DNA of 64,000 nt from positions 72,205 to 136,204 of the forward strand of contig NZ_LT629731.1 in assembly GCF_900104575.1 (NCBI RefSeq). The letters are read 5' to 3'. Below the pieces are notes generated by a model. The model had not been told where the DNA came from. It searched no databases and saw nothing but the letters and a program-made list of their open reading frames with translations. Position 1 is the stretch's first letter. Every line of letters begins with the position of its first letter. Origin of the DNA: Bacillus tuaregi (GTDB taxonomy: Bacteria; Bacillota; Bacilli; Bacillales; Cytobacillaceae). Positions 22,366-32,010 of this stretch are shown here, piece by piece. The translations under genes were made by a program, and so were the position numbers.

Positions 22366-23073
22366 ATGTTTATTTTAGGGACGGCAGTGAATAGTTTGTT
22401 AATTATTGTGGGGTCAATTATCGGTAAGGTTCTAAATCGGATTCCGGAACAGATGAAAACGACTATTATGTATGCCATGGGTCTAGCCGTTATGGTATTA
22501 GGACTGCAAATGGGGTTGAAAAGTGAAAATTTCTTAATTGTCATCCTGAGTCTAGCATTTGGTACGATGATGGGCGAATTACTCAGGCTGGAGGATAGAT
22601 TAAATAATTTGGGTGTATGGTTGGAAAATAAATTAGGTGCTAAGGCAAAGGGGAGTGTTGCCCAAGGGTTTGTTACAGCTACCTTAATTTTTGTCATAGG
22701 TGCTATGAGTATTCTCGGGGCATTGGACAGCGGAATTCGCGGCGATCATGCAGTCCTGTATACAAAGGGAATTCTTGATGGCATTACGGCGTTTGTTTTA
22801 ACGACAACCTTGGGTATTGGGGTTATCTTTTCTGCTATTCCTGTCTTTTTATATCAGGGACTTATTGCCTTATTTGCCACTCAAATTGACCGCTTAGTTC
22901 CTGCGGCCTTAATGGATCAATTTATTCTTGAAATGACAGCAACCGGTGGAGTCATGATTATTGCCATTGGCTTAAATGTGACAGGATTAACAAAAATTCG
23001 AGTAGCCAATTTACTACCTGGTATACTAGTGACTGCAATCATTGTAACAGGAATGTATCTATTTTCATTCTAG
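22366..23073 (+). CDS. DUF554 family membrane protein
   Basis: A 235-residue integral membrane protein with about six or seven hydrophobic segments and the family pattern LGTAVNSLLIIVGSIIGKVL, FGTMMGELLRLEDRL, FVIGAMSILGALDSG and TATGGVMIIAIGLN. The family (YdfK/YqgA-type) is a putative transporter of unknown substrate. ATG 22366 with GAGGTGA at five bases was preferred over an upstream in-frame ATG at 22333, because the latter lies in a small GGGAGAT/ATCTCCC hairpin and has no ribosome site. A palindromic repeat begins three bases after the stop. Confidence 0.88.
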   Translation: MFILGTAVNSLLIIVGSIIGKVLNRIPEQMKTTIMYAMGLAVMVLGLQMGLKSENFLIVILSLAFGTMMGELLRLEDRLNNLGVWLENKLGAKAKGSVAQGFVTATLIFVIGAMSILGALDSGIRGDHAVLYTKGILDGITAFVLTTTLGIGVIFSAIPVFLYQGLIALFATQIDRLVPAALMDQFILEMTATGGVMIIAIGLNVTGLTKIRVANLLPGILVTAIIVTGMYLFSF

Positions 23074-23075
23074 TT

Positions 23076-23136
23076 GGTGTCAGGCACCACAGATGGACAA
23101 ATGCCATCTAACTGTCTTTTTGTGGTGCCTGGCACC
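23076..23136. repeat. Palindromic repeat, family R3 (copy 1), likely bidirectional terminator
   Basis: GGTGTCAGGCACCAC ... GTGGTGCCTGGCACC arms with an internal ATGGACA/TGTC pair and a T-tract. It fills the gap between two convergent genes, ending within three to five bases of both stop codons. Confidence 0.85.
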
Positions 23137-23141
23137 AGAGC

Positions 23142-23777
23142 TTATGGAGTTTGTTCCTGCTCTTGGCCTATTTGCCATTTTAGCTTGGAGAAATAGCTTG
23201 GTTCATAAAGCTTGCTTGTGTGGTAAATACCATCGGCAATGGTCCTAGCCATTTCCATGACAAGATGCAGTCTAGTGTTTTGTAGTACAAAGTATTCCAT
23301 AAACCCACTAACGTTGACAATGCCTGTAATATGGATGTCACCAACAGCAGGAAGATCCTTATTTACGCCTGACCCAGGCTTGACTGGACCAGAGCCAATT
23401 TGAATAACACCGACACTTTTAAGTCTTCCTAAGCAGGCGTCAATGCCAATAATAAACGGGTTTAGATGCTTTGTTTTAATTTCTGTTAATTTCTCAGCTA
23501 AGTTTAAGGCATGTATCGGATTTTCTAAAGTACCATAGACGTGAAAGGATTGGGGTGCTCTTTCTTGGAGTAAAGTGCCAATTAGTGGACCTAATGAGTC
23601 ACCGGTTGAACGGTCTGTTCCGATGCAGACAAAGACAATCGGTCTATTGCTTAGGGATGTTGGCATTAGCGCAAATAGCTCCTTTGCCACCTTGTCTGCT
23701 GCATCCTGCTCATTATGGTTCACTCTCGCTGCTTCATTTTTTACTTTATTAAAAATGCTACTTTTATAATTCAACAT
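23142..23777 (-). CDS. yyaC: Sporulation protein YyaC (GPR-like, DUF1256)
   Basis: The 211-residue protein resembles the germination protease GPR. FVCIGTDRSTGDSLGPLIGT, GTLENPIHALNL and IIGIDACLGRLKSVG are the conserved acidic/Gly motifs. In Bacillaceae it is a sporulation-specific protein next to spo0J; a peptidase role is inferred from the fold only. Start ATG with AGGGGGAGAG at three to four bases. It is the only minus-strand gene between oriC and 43 kb, so it runs head-on to replication. Confidence 0.9.
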   Translation of the reverse strand: MLNYKSSIFNKVKNEAARVNHNEQDAADKVAKELFALMPTSLSNRPIVFVCIGTDRSTGDSLGPLIGTLLQERAPQSFHVYGTLENPIHALNLAEKLTEIKTKHLNPFIIGIDACLGRLKSVGVIQIGSGPVKPGSGVNKDLPAVGDIHITGIVNVSGFMEYFVLQNTRLHLVMEMARTIADGIYHTSKLYEPSYFSKLKWQIGQEQEQTP

Positions 23778-23904
23778 GCACTCTCCCCCTGTTTGAAAAC
23801 TGGTGAAATAGCTGGAATCTATTGTGGATAAAGTAATGGAGATTATAATGGATAATCTATCGATGAGGTATTATTTATATATCTTTTAATAAATCGGCTC
23901 TGTT

Positions 23905-24056
23905 AAACATCAGTGTTGATTTCGTACCAGGCACTTCGCTTTCCTGCGGGCGACCGCCGAGCCTCCTCGACACTGTGTGTCTGCGGGATCTCGTCTGCCT
24001 CGCTTCTCCCGCGGGAGTCTGCGTGCCTTCCACTACAATCAACCTGCTGGATAATC
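23905..24056. repeat. Dispersed intergenic repeat (family R4)
   Basis: CAGGCACTTCGCTTTCCTGC ... GCCGAGCCTCCTCG ... TCCCGCGGGAGTCTGCGTGC is a GC-rich element (in an otherwise AT-rich spacer) of a type widespread in Bacillaceae. It is bounded by the imperfect inverted arms CAGTGTTGATTTCGTACCAG and ACTACAATCAACCTG. A single DnaA box TGTGGATAA lies just upstream at 23823. The rest of the 23778-24287 gap shows no gene. Confidence 0.65.
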
Positions 24057-24287
24057 AACATTGTACTTTAATACGGCTAATAAATTATTTCGTTTTCTAT
24101 TAGTATACGGAAATATATCATTATCTATACATATATTTGCTACTTTAATTTTTCATTTAGAATTGGGAAAACTTATCATTAAAGGAAACCTAAATTTAGA
24201 AGGTCATGATTTTCTACTTCAAAGATAAAAGGATAGTTGTTAAAATGAAATTGTTTTATCAAGAATAAACATATTTAGGGTGAAAAG

Positions 24288-25175
24288 ATGGATTATTTCG
24301 CAAAGATAATACGGAATATTTTGGAAAAAATGGCTAACGAGGATGCTTGGATTAGTATTGGTGAGGGATGTTTAAAGATTCTAGGTATTCTGCTAATCAG
24401 TATGATTGTTGTTCGACTCGGTAAGCTGGCGATTCAAAATATTTTCGCGGCTAGAAGGCATTCGCCTCTGAGAATTTCTGAGCGCAGAGAAGCAACGCTT
24501 TTAAAGCTGCTACAGAATGTATTAACGTACGTTATTTATTTCATTGCTATACTAATGATACTATCAACCTTGACGATTGATGTTGGAGCGCTCTTGGCCG
24601 GGGCTGGTATTGTAGGTCTTGCAGTGGGATTTGGCGCCCAAAGCCTTGTAAAGGATATCATCACAGGATTTTTTATCATCTTCGAGGATCAGTTCTCTGT
24701 TGGAGATCATGTTCGAATCGGTCAGTTTGAAGGGACTGTTGAGGAGATTGGCTTAAGAACAACCAAAATTAAACAATGGACAGGAGAACTTCATATCTTA
24801 CCGAATGGGAGTATCATCGAGGTAACGAATTTCTCCATGCATAATAGTGTGGCGGTTGTTGACATCAGTATTTCCTATGAAGAAGATATTAAAAGAGTCG
24901 AAGAGGTGATTCGGGCGCTTCTTAGCACGATGATGGATAAATATGAGGATATTGTTTCAGAGCCTCAATTACTCGGTGTGCAAAGCCTTGGTGCATCAGA
25001 GGTGCTACTGCGGGTTACTGCTGAAACCACCCCAATGAGGCATTTCCCGATAGCGAGGGAATTAAGAAAGGAAATTAAGCTTTGTCTTGATAAACAAGGA
25101 ATTGAAATCCCTTATCCAAGGCTTGTCATGTATTCCAGACAGGAGCATGAGCCTGCATTAAAACAAGGGGTTTAG
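24288..25175 (+). CDS. Small-conductance mechanosensitive channel (MscS family)
   Basis: A 295-residue MscS-type channel that releases solutes on hypo-osmotic shock. Three N-terminal membrane segments (about 22-45, 75-95, 98-130) are followed by the pore-lining signature GAGIVGLAVGFGAQSLVKDI and the beta-domain motif FSVGDHVRIGQFEGTVEEIG. AGGGTGAAAAG precedes the ATG. It is followed after 19 bases by yyzM, the arrangement known upstream of ychF. Confidence 0.92.
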   Translation: MDYFAKIIRNILEKMANEDAWISIGEGCLKILGILLISMIVVRLGKLAIQNIFAARRHSPLRISERREATLLKLLQNVLTYVIYFIAILMILSTLTIDVGALLAGAGIVGLAVGFGAQSLVKDIITGFFIIFEDQFSVGDHVRIGQFEGTVEEIGLRTTKIKQWTGELHILPNGSIIEVTNFSMHNSVAVVDISISYEEDIKRVEEVIRALLSTMMDKYEDIVSEPQLLGVQSLGASEVLLRVTAETTPMRHFPIARELRKEIKLCLDKQGIEIPYPRLVMYSRQEHEPALKQGV

Positions 25176-25194
25176 CGGAATGGAGGTAACTTAA

Positions 25195-25401
25195 ATGGAA
25201 ACAAAGGAATTTGGTTTAAATGATGTTGTGGAAATGAAAAAGGCCCATCCTTGTGGAACGAACCGCTGGAAGATCATCAGATTAGGGATGGACATACGGA
25301 TTAAATGTGAAGGCTGCTCACACAGTGTGCTGATTCCAAGAAAAGAGTTTGCCCGAAAAATGAAAAAAATCCTTGTAAAGCATGTGGAAGAGACCGAATA
25401 A
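25195..25401 (+). CDS. yyzM: DUF951 family protein YyzM
   Basis: A 68-residue protein with the DUF951 pattern: VVEMKKAHPCGTNRWKIIRLGMDIRIKCEGC. Cys and His residues (Cys19, Cys42, Cys45) suggest a small metal- or nucleic-acid-binding fold, not proven. AGGTAAC ribosome site; 19 bases after mscS and co-directional with ychF. Confidence 0.88.
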   Translation: METKEFGLNDVVEMKKAHPCGTNRWKIIRLGMDIRIKCEGCSHSVLIPRKEFARKMKKILVKHVEETE

Positions 25402-25417
25402 AATATAGGCCTTTTAA

Positions 25418-25462
25418 ATGTCTAGCGCAGGGCGTCAATGAACGGGCACCTTGCGCTTTTCA
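25418..25462. repeat. Fragment of repeat family R2
   Basis: GTCTAGCGCAGGGCGTCAAT ... GGCACCTTGCGCTTTT resembles the two ends of the AAAAGCGGAAGCGCC repeat joined after loss of the middle. It lies between yyzM and ychF. Confidence 0.5.
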
Positions 25463-25579
25463 GAATAACTCTCTATAATTGTGTGAGGTTTGTATTTCTT
25501 TTTATTGGAAAAAACGAATGATACTAACATGAAAATAGAGCATGTACGATTGATTGACTAAGTTTGAGGAGTGACGAGG

Positions 25580-26680
25580 ATGGCTTTAACAGCTGGAATA
25601 GTAGGATTGCCGAACGTCGGAAAGTCTACATTATTTAATGCAATCACACAGGCGGGGGCGGAGTCTGCGAACTACCCGTTTTGTACGATTGACCCGAATG
25701 TAGGGGTTGTAGAGGTGCCTGACCACAGGCTTAATAATTTAACAGAACTAGTTCAACCGAAAAAGACCGTACCAACGACCTTTGAATTTACCGATATTGC
25801 CGGGATTGTTAAGGGTGCAAGTAAGGGTGAAGGGTTAGGGAATAAATTCCTTTCCCATATCCGTGAAGTGGACGCCATTTGTCAGGTGGTTCGCTGCTTT
25901 GAGGATGAGAATATTACCCATGTATCCGGTAAAGTAAATCCAATTGATGATATTGAAGTCATTAATCTTGAATTGATTTTAGCGGACCTTGAATCAGTTG
26001 AAAAACGGATAGGCCGTGTTGAAAAGTTAGCGAAACAAAAAGATAAGGATGCTGTTATTGAGTTTGAAGCCCTGCAAAAGCTGAAGGAAGCCTTTGAAGC
26101 GGACAAGCCGGCGAGAACAGTAGAATTTACCGAGGAAGAGCAAAAGTATGTCAAGGCTCTTCACCTTCTGACGATTAAGCCTGTTCTTTATGTAGCCAAT
26201 GTAGGTGAAGATGATGTAGCAGATCCATCAGAGAATCCTTATGTGCAAATGGTAAAGGAATATGCAGCCAAAGAAGAGGCTGAGGTTATTGTTATCTGCG
26301 CGAAGATTGAGGAGGAAATCTCTGAGCTTGAAGGAGAGGAAAAGGAAATGTTCCTTTCAGAGCTTGGAATTGCTGAATCAGGTCTTGACCAGCTGATTAG
26401 AGCAGCTTATAGCCTATTAGGACTTGCTACGTATTTTACAGCAGGTGTTCAGGAGGTTCGTGCGTGGACATTCCGTACAGGAATGAAGGCTCCACAATGT
26501 GCTGGTGTCATTCACTCCGACTTTGAAAAAGGCTTTATCCGTGCTGAAACAGTTTCCTATGAAGACCTATTAGCAGCAGGAAATATGGTTGCTGCAAAAG
26601 AGGCTGGTAAAGTACGCCTTGAAGGTAAGGATTATGTAGTAAAAGACGGAGACGTTATGCACTTCCGTTTTAATGTATAA
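25580..26680 (+). CDS. ychF: Redox-regulated ATPase YchF (Obg-like, YyaF)
   Basis: A 366-residue Obg-family P-loop protein that prefers ATP and associates with ribosomes. G1 [15 protein letters not shown]3 [14 protein letters not shown], a coiled-coil insert (about 130-200) and the C-terminal TGS domain ([20 protein letters not shown]) are seen. ATG at 25580 starts the family N-terminus [15 protein letters not shown]; the open frame begins at a GTG three codons earlier that overlaps the ribosome site GAGGAG. Confidence 0.97.
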   Translation: MALTAGIVGLPNVGKSTLFNAITQAGAESANYPFCTIDPNVGVVEVPDHRLNNLTELVQPKKTVPTTFEFTDIAGIVKGASKGEGLGNKFLSHIREVDAICQVVRCFEDENITHVSGKVNPIDDIEVINLELILADLESVEKRIGRVEKLAKQKDKDAVIEFEALQKLKEAFEADKPARTVEFTEEEQKYVKALHLLTIKPVLYVANVGEDDVADPSENPYVQMVKEYAAKEEAEVIVICAKIEEEISELEGEEKEMFLSELGIAESGLDQLIRAAYSLLGLATYFTAGVQEVRAWTFRTGMKAPQCAGVIHSDFEKGFIRAETVSYEDLLAAGNMVAAKEAGKVRLEGKDYVVKDGDVMHFRFNV

Positions 26681-26686
26681 TTCGGT

Positions 26687-26733
26687 AAGGTGCCAGGCAC
26701 CACCCAATTTCTGGGTGCTGCCTGGCGCCTTTT
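26687..26733 (+). terminator. Palindromic repeat, family R3 (copy 2), ychF terminator
   Basis: AAGGTGCCAGGCACCACCCA and TGGGTGCTGCCTGGCGCCTT pair over almost 20 bases around a 7-base loop and are followed by TTT. It is a shorter, more terminator-like variant of the GGTGTCAGGCACC element, six bases after ychF. Confidence 0.85.
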
Positions 26734-26750
26734 CAATTTTTATTTCGACA

Positions 26751-26779
26751 TTGCTTTTCATTTTCTGCTATGCTATAAT
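26751..26779 (+). promoter_or_regulatory. rpsF operon promoter
   Basis: TTGCTT (26751-26756), 17-base spacer and perfect TATAAT (26774-26779) with an extended TGC before it. Confidence 0.75.
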
Positions 26780-26805
26780 CTTATTCTGTGAGTAATTAAT
26801 TAATT

Positions 26806-26850
26806 GCTCCTTGCCCTTTTGTGGGCCGCTTAGACCAAAAGGAGGTGAAC
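26806..26850 (+). promoter_or_regulatory. rpsF leader, S6:S18-type autoregulatory RNA
   Basis: CTCCTT (26807-26812) can pair with AAGGAG (26839-26844), hiding the rpsF ribosome site. The loop contains GGGCCGCTTAGACC, with the CCG element typical of Firmicute rpsF leaders that bind the S6:S18 complex. Known mechanism: excess S6:S18 binds the leader and represses translation; the assignment here is by motif and position. Confidence 0.65.
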
Positions 26851-26853
26851 GTG

Positions 26854-27141
26854 ATGAGAAAGTACGAAGTAATGTACATCATCCGCCCAAATATTGAAGA
26901 TGAAGCTAAAAAGGCTCTAGTTGAGCGTTTTAACACAATCTTAACTGATAATGGCGCGGAAATTGCCGAAGCAAAGGATTGGGGTAAACGTCGTCTTGCA
27001 TATGAAATCAATGATTTCCGTGACGGATACTACCAACTAATCAATGTTAACGCTGAGCCAGCTGCAGTTGAAGAATTCAGCCGTCTAGCTAAAATCAACG
27101 AAGACATCATTCGTCATATTGTTGTTAAAAACGAAAAGTAA
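26854..27141 (+). CDS. rpsF: 30S ribosomal protein S6
   Basis: A 95-residue S6 beginning [20 protein letters not shown], with [23 protein letters not shown] 26854 follows AAGGAGGTG; the open frame extends eleven codons upstream through the leader hairpin and is not used. First gene of rpsF-ssb-rpsR. Confidence 0.98.
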   Translation: MRKYEVMYIIRPNIEDEAKKALVERFNTILTDNGAEIAEAKDWGKRRLAYEINDFRDGYYQLINVNAEPAAVEEFSRLAKINEDIIRHIVVKNEK

Positions 27142-27165
27142 GCTTAACATAAATTTTAAAAAATC

Positions 27166-27188
27166 ATTTGTTTCACCGTGAAACAAAT
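27166..27188. promoter_or_regulatory. parS-like palindrome with one inserted base (rpsF-ssb gap)
   Basis: ATTTGTTTCAC-C-GTGAAACAAAT: 11-base perfect arms around one C. It equals the parS core GTTTCAC/GTGAAAC with a single-base insertion at the centre. The insertion may abolish Spo0J binding; as RNA it would form a tight hairpin, although a one-base loop needs opening of a few pairs. Confidence 0.5.
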
Positions 27189-27211
27189 AGCCGTTGAAGG
27201 AGTTGATTCTG

Positions 27212-27739
27212 ATGTTAAATCGTGTTGTTCTTGTTGGCCGTTTAACGAAGGACCCTGAGCTGCGTTATACGCCAAGTGGTGTAGCTGTTGCTACCTTTAC
27301 GTTGGCTGTGAATCGTACATTTTCAAATCAACAAGGTGAACGGGAAGCAGACTTTATTAATTGCGTTGTTTGGCGTAAACAGGCTGAAAACGTGGCAAAC
27401 TTCTTGAAAAAAGGTAGTCTTGCCGGTGTGGATGGACGTATCCAAACACGAAATTATGAGGGACAAGATGGCAAACGCGTTTATGTTACAGAGATTGTAG
27501 CTGAAAGTGTACAATTTCTTGAGCCTAAAGGTGGTTCCGGTGGCGGCGGTAACAGAGGCGACTTTGGTAACGCCGGCTTTGGCGGTGGTCCGCAGGATTA
27601 CGGATATGGAAACAACAATCAGAATCAGCAGCGCCAACAACCAAATAAACCTAATAACCAAGGCTATACTCGTATAGATGAAGATCCATTTGCTCAGGAT
27701 GGTCAAATTGATATTTCTGACGATGATCTTCCATTCTAA
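27212..27739 (+). CDS. ssb: Single-stranded DNA-binding protein SsbA
   Basis: A 175-residue SSB. The OB fold (1-105) starts [20 protein letters not shown], then comes a Gly/Asn/Gln-rich linker (about 112-160) and the acidic protein-interaction tail [12 protein letters not shown] 27212 matches the family start; AAGGAG lies about nine bases upstream, and the frame opens six codons earlier. Acts at forks and recombination intermediates. Confidence 0.97.
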   Translation: MLNRVVLVGRLTKDPELRYTPSGVAVATFTLAVNRTFSNQQGEREADFINCVVWRKQAENVANFLKKGSLAGVDGRIQTRNYEGQDGKRVYVTEIVAESVQFLEPKGGSGGGGNRGDFGNAGFGGGPQDYGYGNNNQNQQRQQPNKPNNQGYTRIDEDPFAQDGQIDISDDDLPF

Positions 27740-27787
27740 GTGTTTAGCTTTCTGAACGTGATAAAAAATTTGTAAAGGAGTGAATGA

Positions 27788-28033
<246 letters not shown>

Positions 28034-28071
28034 TAACTAAAGTGAGGTAGCTTTGTTAGCTCCTCTTCATT

Positions 28072-28104
28072 AAAAGGACATCTGTATGGTGTCCTTTTTT
28101 GTTT
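28072..28104 (+). terminator. rpsF-ssb-rpsR terminator
   Basis: AAAAGGACA/TGTCCTTTT stem with a 9-base loop followed by a T-rich run. Confidence 0.88.
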
Positions 28105-28223
28105 TGTTCACAGGTTGTTCCGCTGCTCTTTCTGCTCCATGAGTAGCATGGTTGAACATCCTGCTAATAGTCGATAAAATGAAGTAATAAAGAAGAACGT
28201 ATTCCTCAGTAAGGGGTGTAAAA

Positions 28224-29159
28224 TTGAAAAATGTACATAAGCTGACAGAGGGAGCTATTTTATTAGCTGCATATACTGTTATGCTGCTTATTACGATTTA
28301 TGTACCGATTCTTGGTGCATTCGTAAATCTATTCCTTTCTCTACCATTCATTATGTTCGCCGCTAAGCATAATCGGCAGTCTTCGCTTGTCTTTATAGTC
28401 GCTGCGACCTTTCTTTCACTGATTGTCGGCACTCTTTTAGCGATTCCACTAACCTTGGCTTACGGGTTAACCGGTCTCGTCATGGGTGATTTTGTACGCA
28501 ATCAAAAAGGAAGAGCAGCTGTATTTCTTGCGGGTACCATTACCTTTCTGCTGAACCTAGTCGCCCAGTACGCAGTGGCTGTCGCCTTTTTTAAAATTGA
28601 TATTATTGAGCAGAGCGTAGATTTAGTTAGAGAATCTGTTGATCAGTCCATGAGTATATTGAGTGCACTCGGGCAGGAGCAAAATGCGGTTCTCCTTGAA
28701 CAGCTAAATGCAGGAATTGAATTGCTTCAGTCACTCGTTCCAAGCTTGTTTGTCATGATATCATTGGGGACGGTATTCCTAATCCAATTGGTTAGTTTTC
28801 CAATTATCAAAAGATTTGGGGTAAATATTGGTGAATGGAGGTCGTTTAGAGAGCTGACGCTTCCGAAGAGTCTCCTTTATTATTTTTTATTCGCACTAGT
28901 GGCTTCCTTGTTTCTTCAAACCGATGCAGGTGGCTACATCCATATAGCTTTAACAAATATCCTATTTGTACTACAATTATTAATGGTCATTCAAGGATTA
29001 GCATTTATCTGGTATTTCAGTCACTTAAAGGAGTGGCCAAAAGCCCTGCCGGTCATTGTTACCGTCCTGGTATTCATCATGCCGTTTCTTCTTTATATTG
29101 TTTGGATTTTAGGTATAATTGATTTAGGATTTGATTTAAGAAAAAGAATGATTAAATAA
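28224..29159 (+). CDS. yybS: DUF2232 membrane protein YybS
   Basis: A 311-residue integral membrane protein with about eight hydrophobic segments; N-terminal ECF-S-like features (LTEGAILLAAYTVMLLITIYVPILG-type start). YybS sits directly before gdpP in most Bacillaceae; function unknown. Start is TTG with AAGGGGTG five bases upstream. Confidence 0.88.
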   Translation: MKNVHKLTEGAILLAAYTVMLLITIYVPILGAFVNLFLSLPFIMFAAKHNRQSSLVFIVAATFLSLIVGTLLAIPLTLAYGLTGLVMGDFVRNQKGRAAVFLAGTITFLLNLVAQYAVAVAFFKIDIIEQSVDLVRESVDQSMSILSALGQEQNAVLLEQLNAGIELLQSLVPSLFVMISLGTVFLIQLVSFPIIKRFGVNIGEWRSFRELTLPKSLLYYFLFALVASLFLQTDAGGYIHIALTNILFVLQLLMVIQGLAFIWYFSHLKEWPKALPVIVTVLVFIMPFLLYIVWILGIIDLGFDLRKRMIK

Positions 29160-29192
29160 CTAACTAAACACTACTGTTCAGGAGCTGAAATC

Positions 29193-31166
29193 ATGCCTTT
29201 AAACTTAAAAAAGCGATCCATTCGTTATCTTTTATATGGATTGATGGGTATAACAGTGGTGCTTCTAGGGATATTAGCATATTTTAATTGGCTGTTTGGT
29301 GCTGCTGGCTTTTTCCTATCTGCTCCCTTCTTTTTTTTCATCCTCTATGTTGATAATCGCGAGAAGAGAGAAATAGAAGAATATATCTCAACCCTTTCTT
29401 ACCGTGTTAAGAAGGTCGGAGAAGAAGCATTAATGGAAATGCCAATTGGGATTATGCTGATTAATGATGATTATTATATTGAATGGACGAATCCATTTAT
29501 CTCATCCTCTTTCTCTGAGGATACGCTAATCGGAAGGTCATTGTATGATGTCGCAGAATCGATTGTGCCGTTAATAAAGCAAGAGGTCGAGACTGAAATT
29601 ATTACACTTCACGATCGAAAGTTCCGTGTGATACATAAGCGTGATGAGAAGCTTCTCTATTTTCTAGATGTCACGGAGCAGGCTGAAATTGAAAAGCTGT
29701 ATGAGGATGAACGAACGGTCATTGCGGTTATATTCCTTGATAATTATGATGATGTTACACAAGGAATGGATGACCCTACTAGAAGCAGCCTCAATAATCT
29801 GGTTACCTCCATTCTGAATCAATGGGCTCAAGTAAACGGTGTCTTTATTAAAAGGGTATCTTCTGACCGCTATATTGCCGTCTTTAATGAGTCCATTCTT
29901 CAGGATCTTGAAAAGGGTAAATTTACGATATTGGATGATGTGCGAGATGCTACAGCGAAGCAGAATGTCGGACTGACCTTGAGTATTGGGGTTGGAACTG
30001 GGGTCTCCTCCCTACCGGAGCTTGGCGCCCTAGCACAATCAAGCCTTGATCTCGCGCTCGGAAGAGGTGGAGACCAGGTAGCCATTAAACAATCGAACGG
30101 CAAGGTGAAGTTTTTCGGCGGTAAGTCCAATCCGGTTGAAAAAAGAACTAGAGTCCGAGCCCGCGTTATCTCCCATGCCTTGAAGGAATTAGTGGTTGAA
30201 AGCGAAAAGGTCATTATCATGGGGCATAAGTATCCTGATATGGATGCTATCGGTGCATCAATTGGTATTTTAAAGGTCGCGCAAATGAACCAGCGTGAGG
30301 GCTACGTCGTTGTTAATTTTAATGAAATTGATACCGGTGTCAGAAGATTAATGGAGGAAATTCAGAAACATGAAGGTTTATTTTCCCGATTTATTACTTC
30401 TGAGCAGGCGTTGGAAATTGCGACAGAAGATACACTATTAGTCATTGTGGATACACATAAGCCTTCCTTGGTTATTGAAGAACGACTATTATCTAAGATT
30501 GACCATACTGTCGTGATTGACCATCACCGTCGCGGGGAAGAATTTATTAGCCATCCCCTGCTTGTGTATATGGAGCCTTATGCTTCCTCGACGTCAGAGC
30601 TTGTGACGGAATTACTTGAATATCAGCCGAAGAACAGTAAAATTGAAATGCTGGAAGCAACGGCCTTATTGGCAGGAATTATTGTCGATACGAAAAGCTT
30701 TACGTTAAGAACGGGTTCAAGGACCTTTGACGCTGCCTCCTATTTGCGGGCCCATGGGGCGGATACCGTGTTAGTGCAGCGGTTCTTAAAGGAAGATATC
30801 GATACGTATGTAAGAAGAGCGAAGCTTATTGAGTCTGTCACCTATTACCATGAAGGGATTGCTATCGCTGCAGGTAATGAGGATGAAATTTATAATCAGG
30901 TGCTGCTTGCTCAAACCGCAGATACTCTGCTATCAATGGATGGAGTGAAGGCATCCTTCGTCCTTTCCAAGCGTTCAGAAAACATGATTGGCATTAGTGC
31001 TCGTTCCTTAGGGGAAATCAATGTCCAAATCATTATGGAGGCACTGAATGGAGGCGGCCATTTAACAAATGCTGCCACTCAGTTAACCGGTATCTCGATT
31101 GAAGAGGCTGAGCAGCGTCTTAGACAGGCAATTGATGAATATTTCGAAGGGAGAACGAAAGAATGA
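29193..31166 (+). CDS. gdpP: Cyclic-di-AMP phosphodiesterase GdpP
   Basis: The 657-residue membrane enzyme hydrolyses c-di-AMP to pApA. Two N-terminal membrane segments (about 12-54) precede a PAS domain (about 80-150), a degenerate GGDEF domain (about 170-300), a DHH domain with [10 protein letters not shown] near residue 349 and VVIDHHRRG near 440, and DHHA1 with [10 protein letters not shown] near 618. The catalytic Asp/His residues are retained. It overlaps rplI by four bases. Confidence 0.96.
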   Translation: MPLNLKKRSIRYLLYGLMGITVVLLGILAYFNWLFGAAGFFLSAPFFFFILYVDNREKREIEEYISTLSYRVKKVGEEALMEMPIGIMLINDDYYIEWTNPFISSSFSEDTLIGRSLYDVAESIVPLIKQEVETEIITLHDRKFRVIHKRDEKLLYFLDVTEQAEIEKLYEDERTVIAVIFLDNYDDVTQGMDDPTRSSLNNLVTSILNQWAQVNGVFIKRVSSDRYIAVFNESILQDLEKGKFTILDDVRDATAKQNVGLTLSIGVGTGVSSLPELGALAQSSLDLALGRGGDQVAIKQSNGKVKFFGGKSNPVEKRTRVRARVISHALKELVVESEKVIIMGHKYPDMDAIGASIGILKVAQMNQREGYVVVNFNEIDTGVRRLMEEIQKHEGLFSRFITSEQALEIATEDTLLVIVDTHKPSLVIEERLLSKIDHTVVIDHHRRGEEFISHPLLVYMEPYASSTSELVTELLEYQPKNSKIEMLEATALLAGIIVDTKSFTLRTGSRTFDAASYLRAHGADTVLVQRFLKEDIDTYVRRAKLIESVTYYHEGIAIAAGNEDEIYNQVLLAQTADTLLSMDGVKASFVLSKRSENMIGISARSLGEINVQIIMEALNGGGHLTNAATQLTGISIEEAEQRLRQAIDEYFEGRTKE

Positions 31167-31609
31167 AAGTAATTTTTCTTAAGGATGTAAAAGGTAAAGG
31201 CAAAAAAGGTGAAGTAAAAAATGTAGCCGATGGCTATGCACATAACTTTCTATTAAAGCAGGGTTTGGCTGTTGAAGCAAACTCAGCTAATGTTAGCAGT
31301 CTAAATGCCCAAAAGAAAAAGGAAGAAAAGCTTGCGGCCGAAGAACTGGAGGAAGCTAAAAGGTTAAAAGCAAAGGTTGACGAAATCACCGTAGAATTAT
31401 CTGCAAAGTCTGGTGAAGGCGGTCGTTTATTTGGCTCTATTACAAGCAAGCAGATTGCAGAACAACTACAGAAAAAGCATGGAATTAAAATCGATAAGCG
31501 CAAAATCGAGCTAGAGGATGCCATTCGCTCGTTAGGATATACGAAGGTGCCTGTAAAGCTTCATACTGAAGTAACAGCTACATTAAATGTCCATGTAAAG
31601 GAAGCTTAA
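31163..31609 (+). CDS. rplI: 50S ribosomal protein L9
   Basis: A 148-residue L9. The N-terminal domain [20 protein letters not shown] with [11 protein letters not shown] joins by a long lysine-rich helix (about 50-75) to the C-terminal domain. Its ATG overlaps the gdpP stop (ATGA). Confidence 0.98.
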   Translation: MKVIFLKDVKGKGKKGEVKNVADGYAHNFLLKQGLAVEANSANVSSLNAQKKKEEKLAAEELEEAKRLKAKVDEITVELSAKSGEGGRLFGSITSKQIAEQLQKKHGIKIDKRKIELEDAIRSLGYTKVPVKLHTEVTATLNVHVKEA

Positions 31610-31691
31610 TAATCGTATAAATTCTGCCTATTATACTTATTTTGGAAGTTCCATTCTAATTAAAACATGTTACAATAGAAAAGTATCAGGG

Positions 31692-31722
31692 ATGTGATCA
31701 GTCTTCTGGTCACATTTCTTTA
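31692..31722 (+). terminator. Possible rplI terminator
   Basis: GTGATCAG/CTGGTCAC stem, 4-base loop, followed by ATTTCTTT. The T-tract is interrupted, so efficiency is doubtful. Confidence 0.4.
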
Positions 31723-31879
31723 AATCATCCTAACTAAAAGACCTTTATACAGGCTCCCTTTAGCCACAATGATTGGTAGATCATGACGATTAGAATTTAT
31801 CTCGTATGATGTGCAGGATTAATTGAACTAAGGGTGCTTTTTTATATTGTGAAAAAAAACTAATGATAGATTACGATAA

Positions 31880-31975
31880 AAATCCGGACGCAAATTCGAC
31901 GAGCGAATTTGATTATAGATTAAGTTTTATCATCATATAGATAGTAAACTAGAAAATAGATAGTAAACTAGAAAA
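31880..31975. repeat. R1 tail copy plus 19-bp tandem duplication before dnaC
   Basis: 31880-31914 carries CGGACGCAAATTCGACGAGC followed by GAATTTGAT, the R1 tail without its palindromic module. At 31938-31975 a 19-base unit, TAGATAGTAAACTAGAAAA, is perfectly duplicated. The remaining 31610-32010 gap shows no gene; an extended -10-like TGTTACAAT at 31669 lacks a good -35. Confidence 0.6.
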
Positions 31976-32010
31976 GTTCATCATGTGCTTTTCGAAATGG
32001 GGGTTAATGA

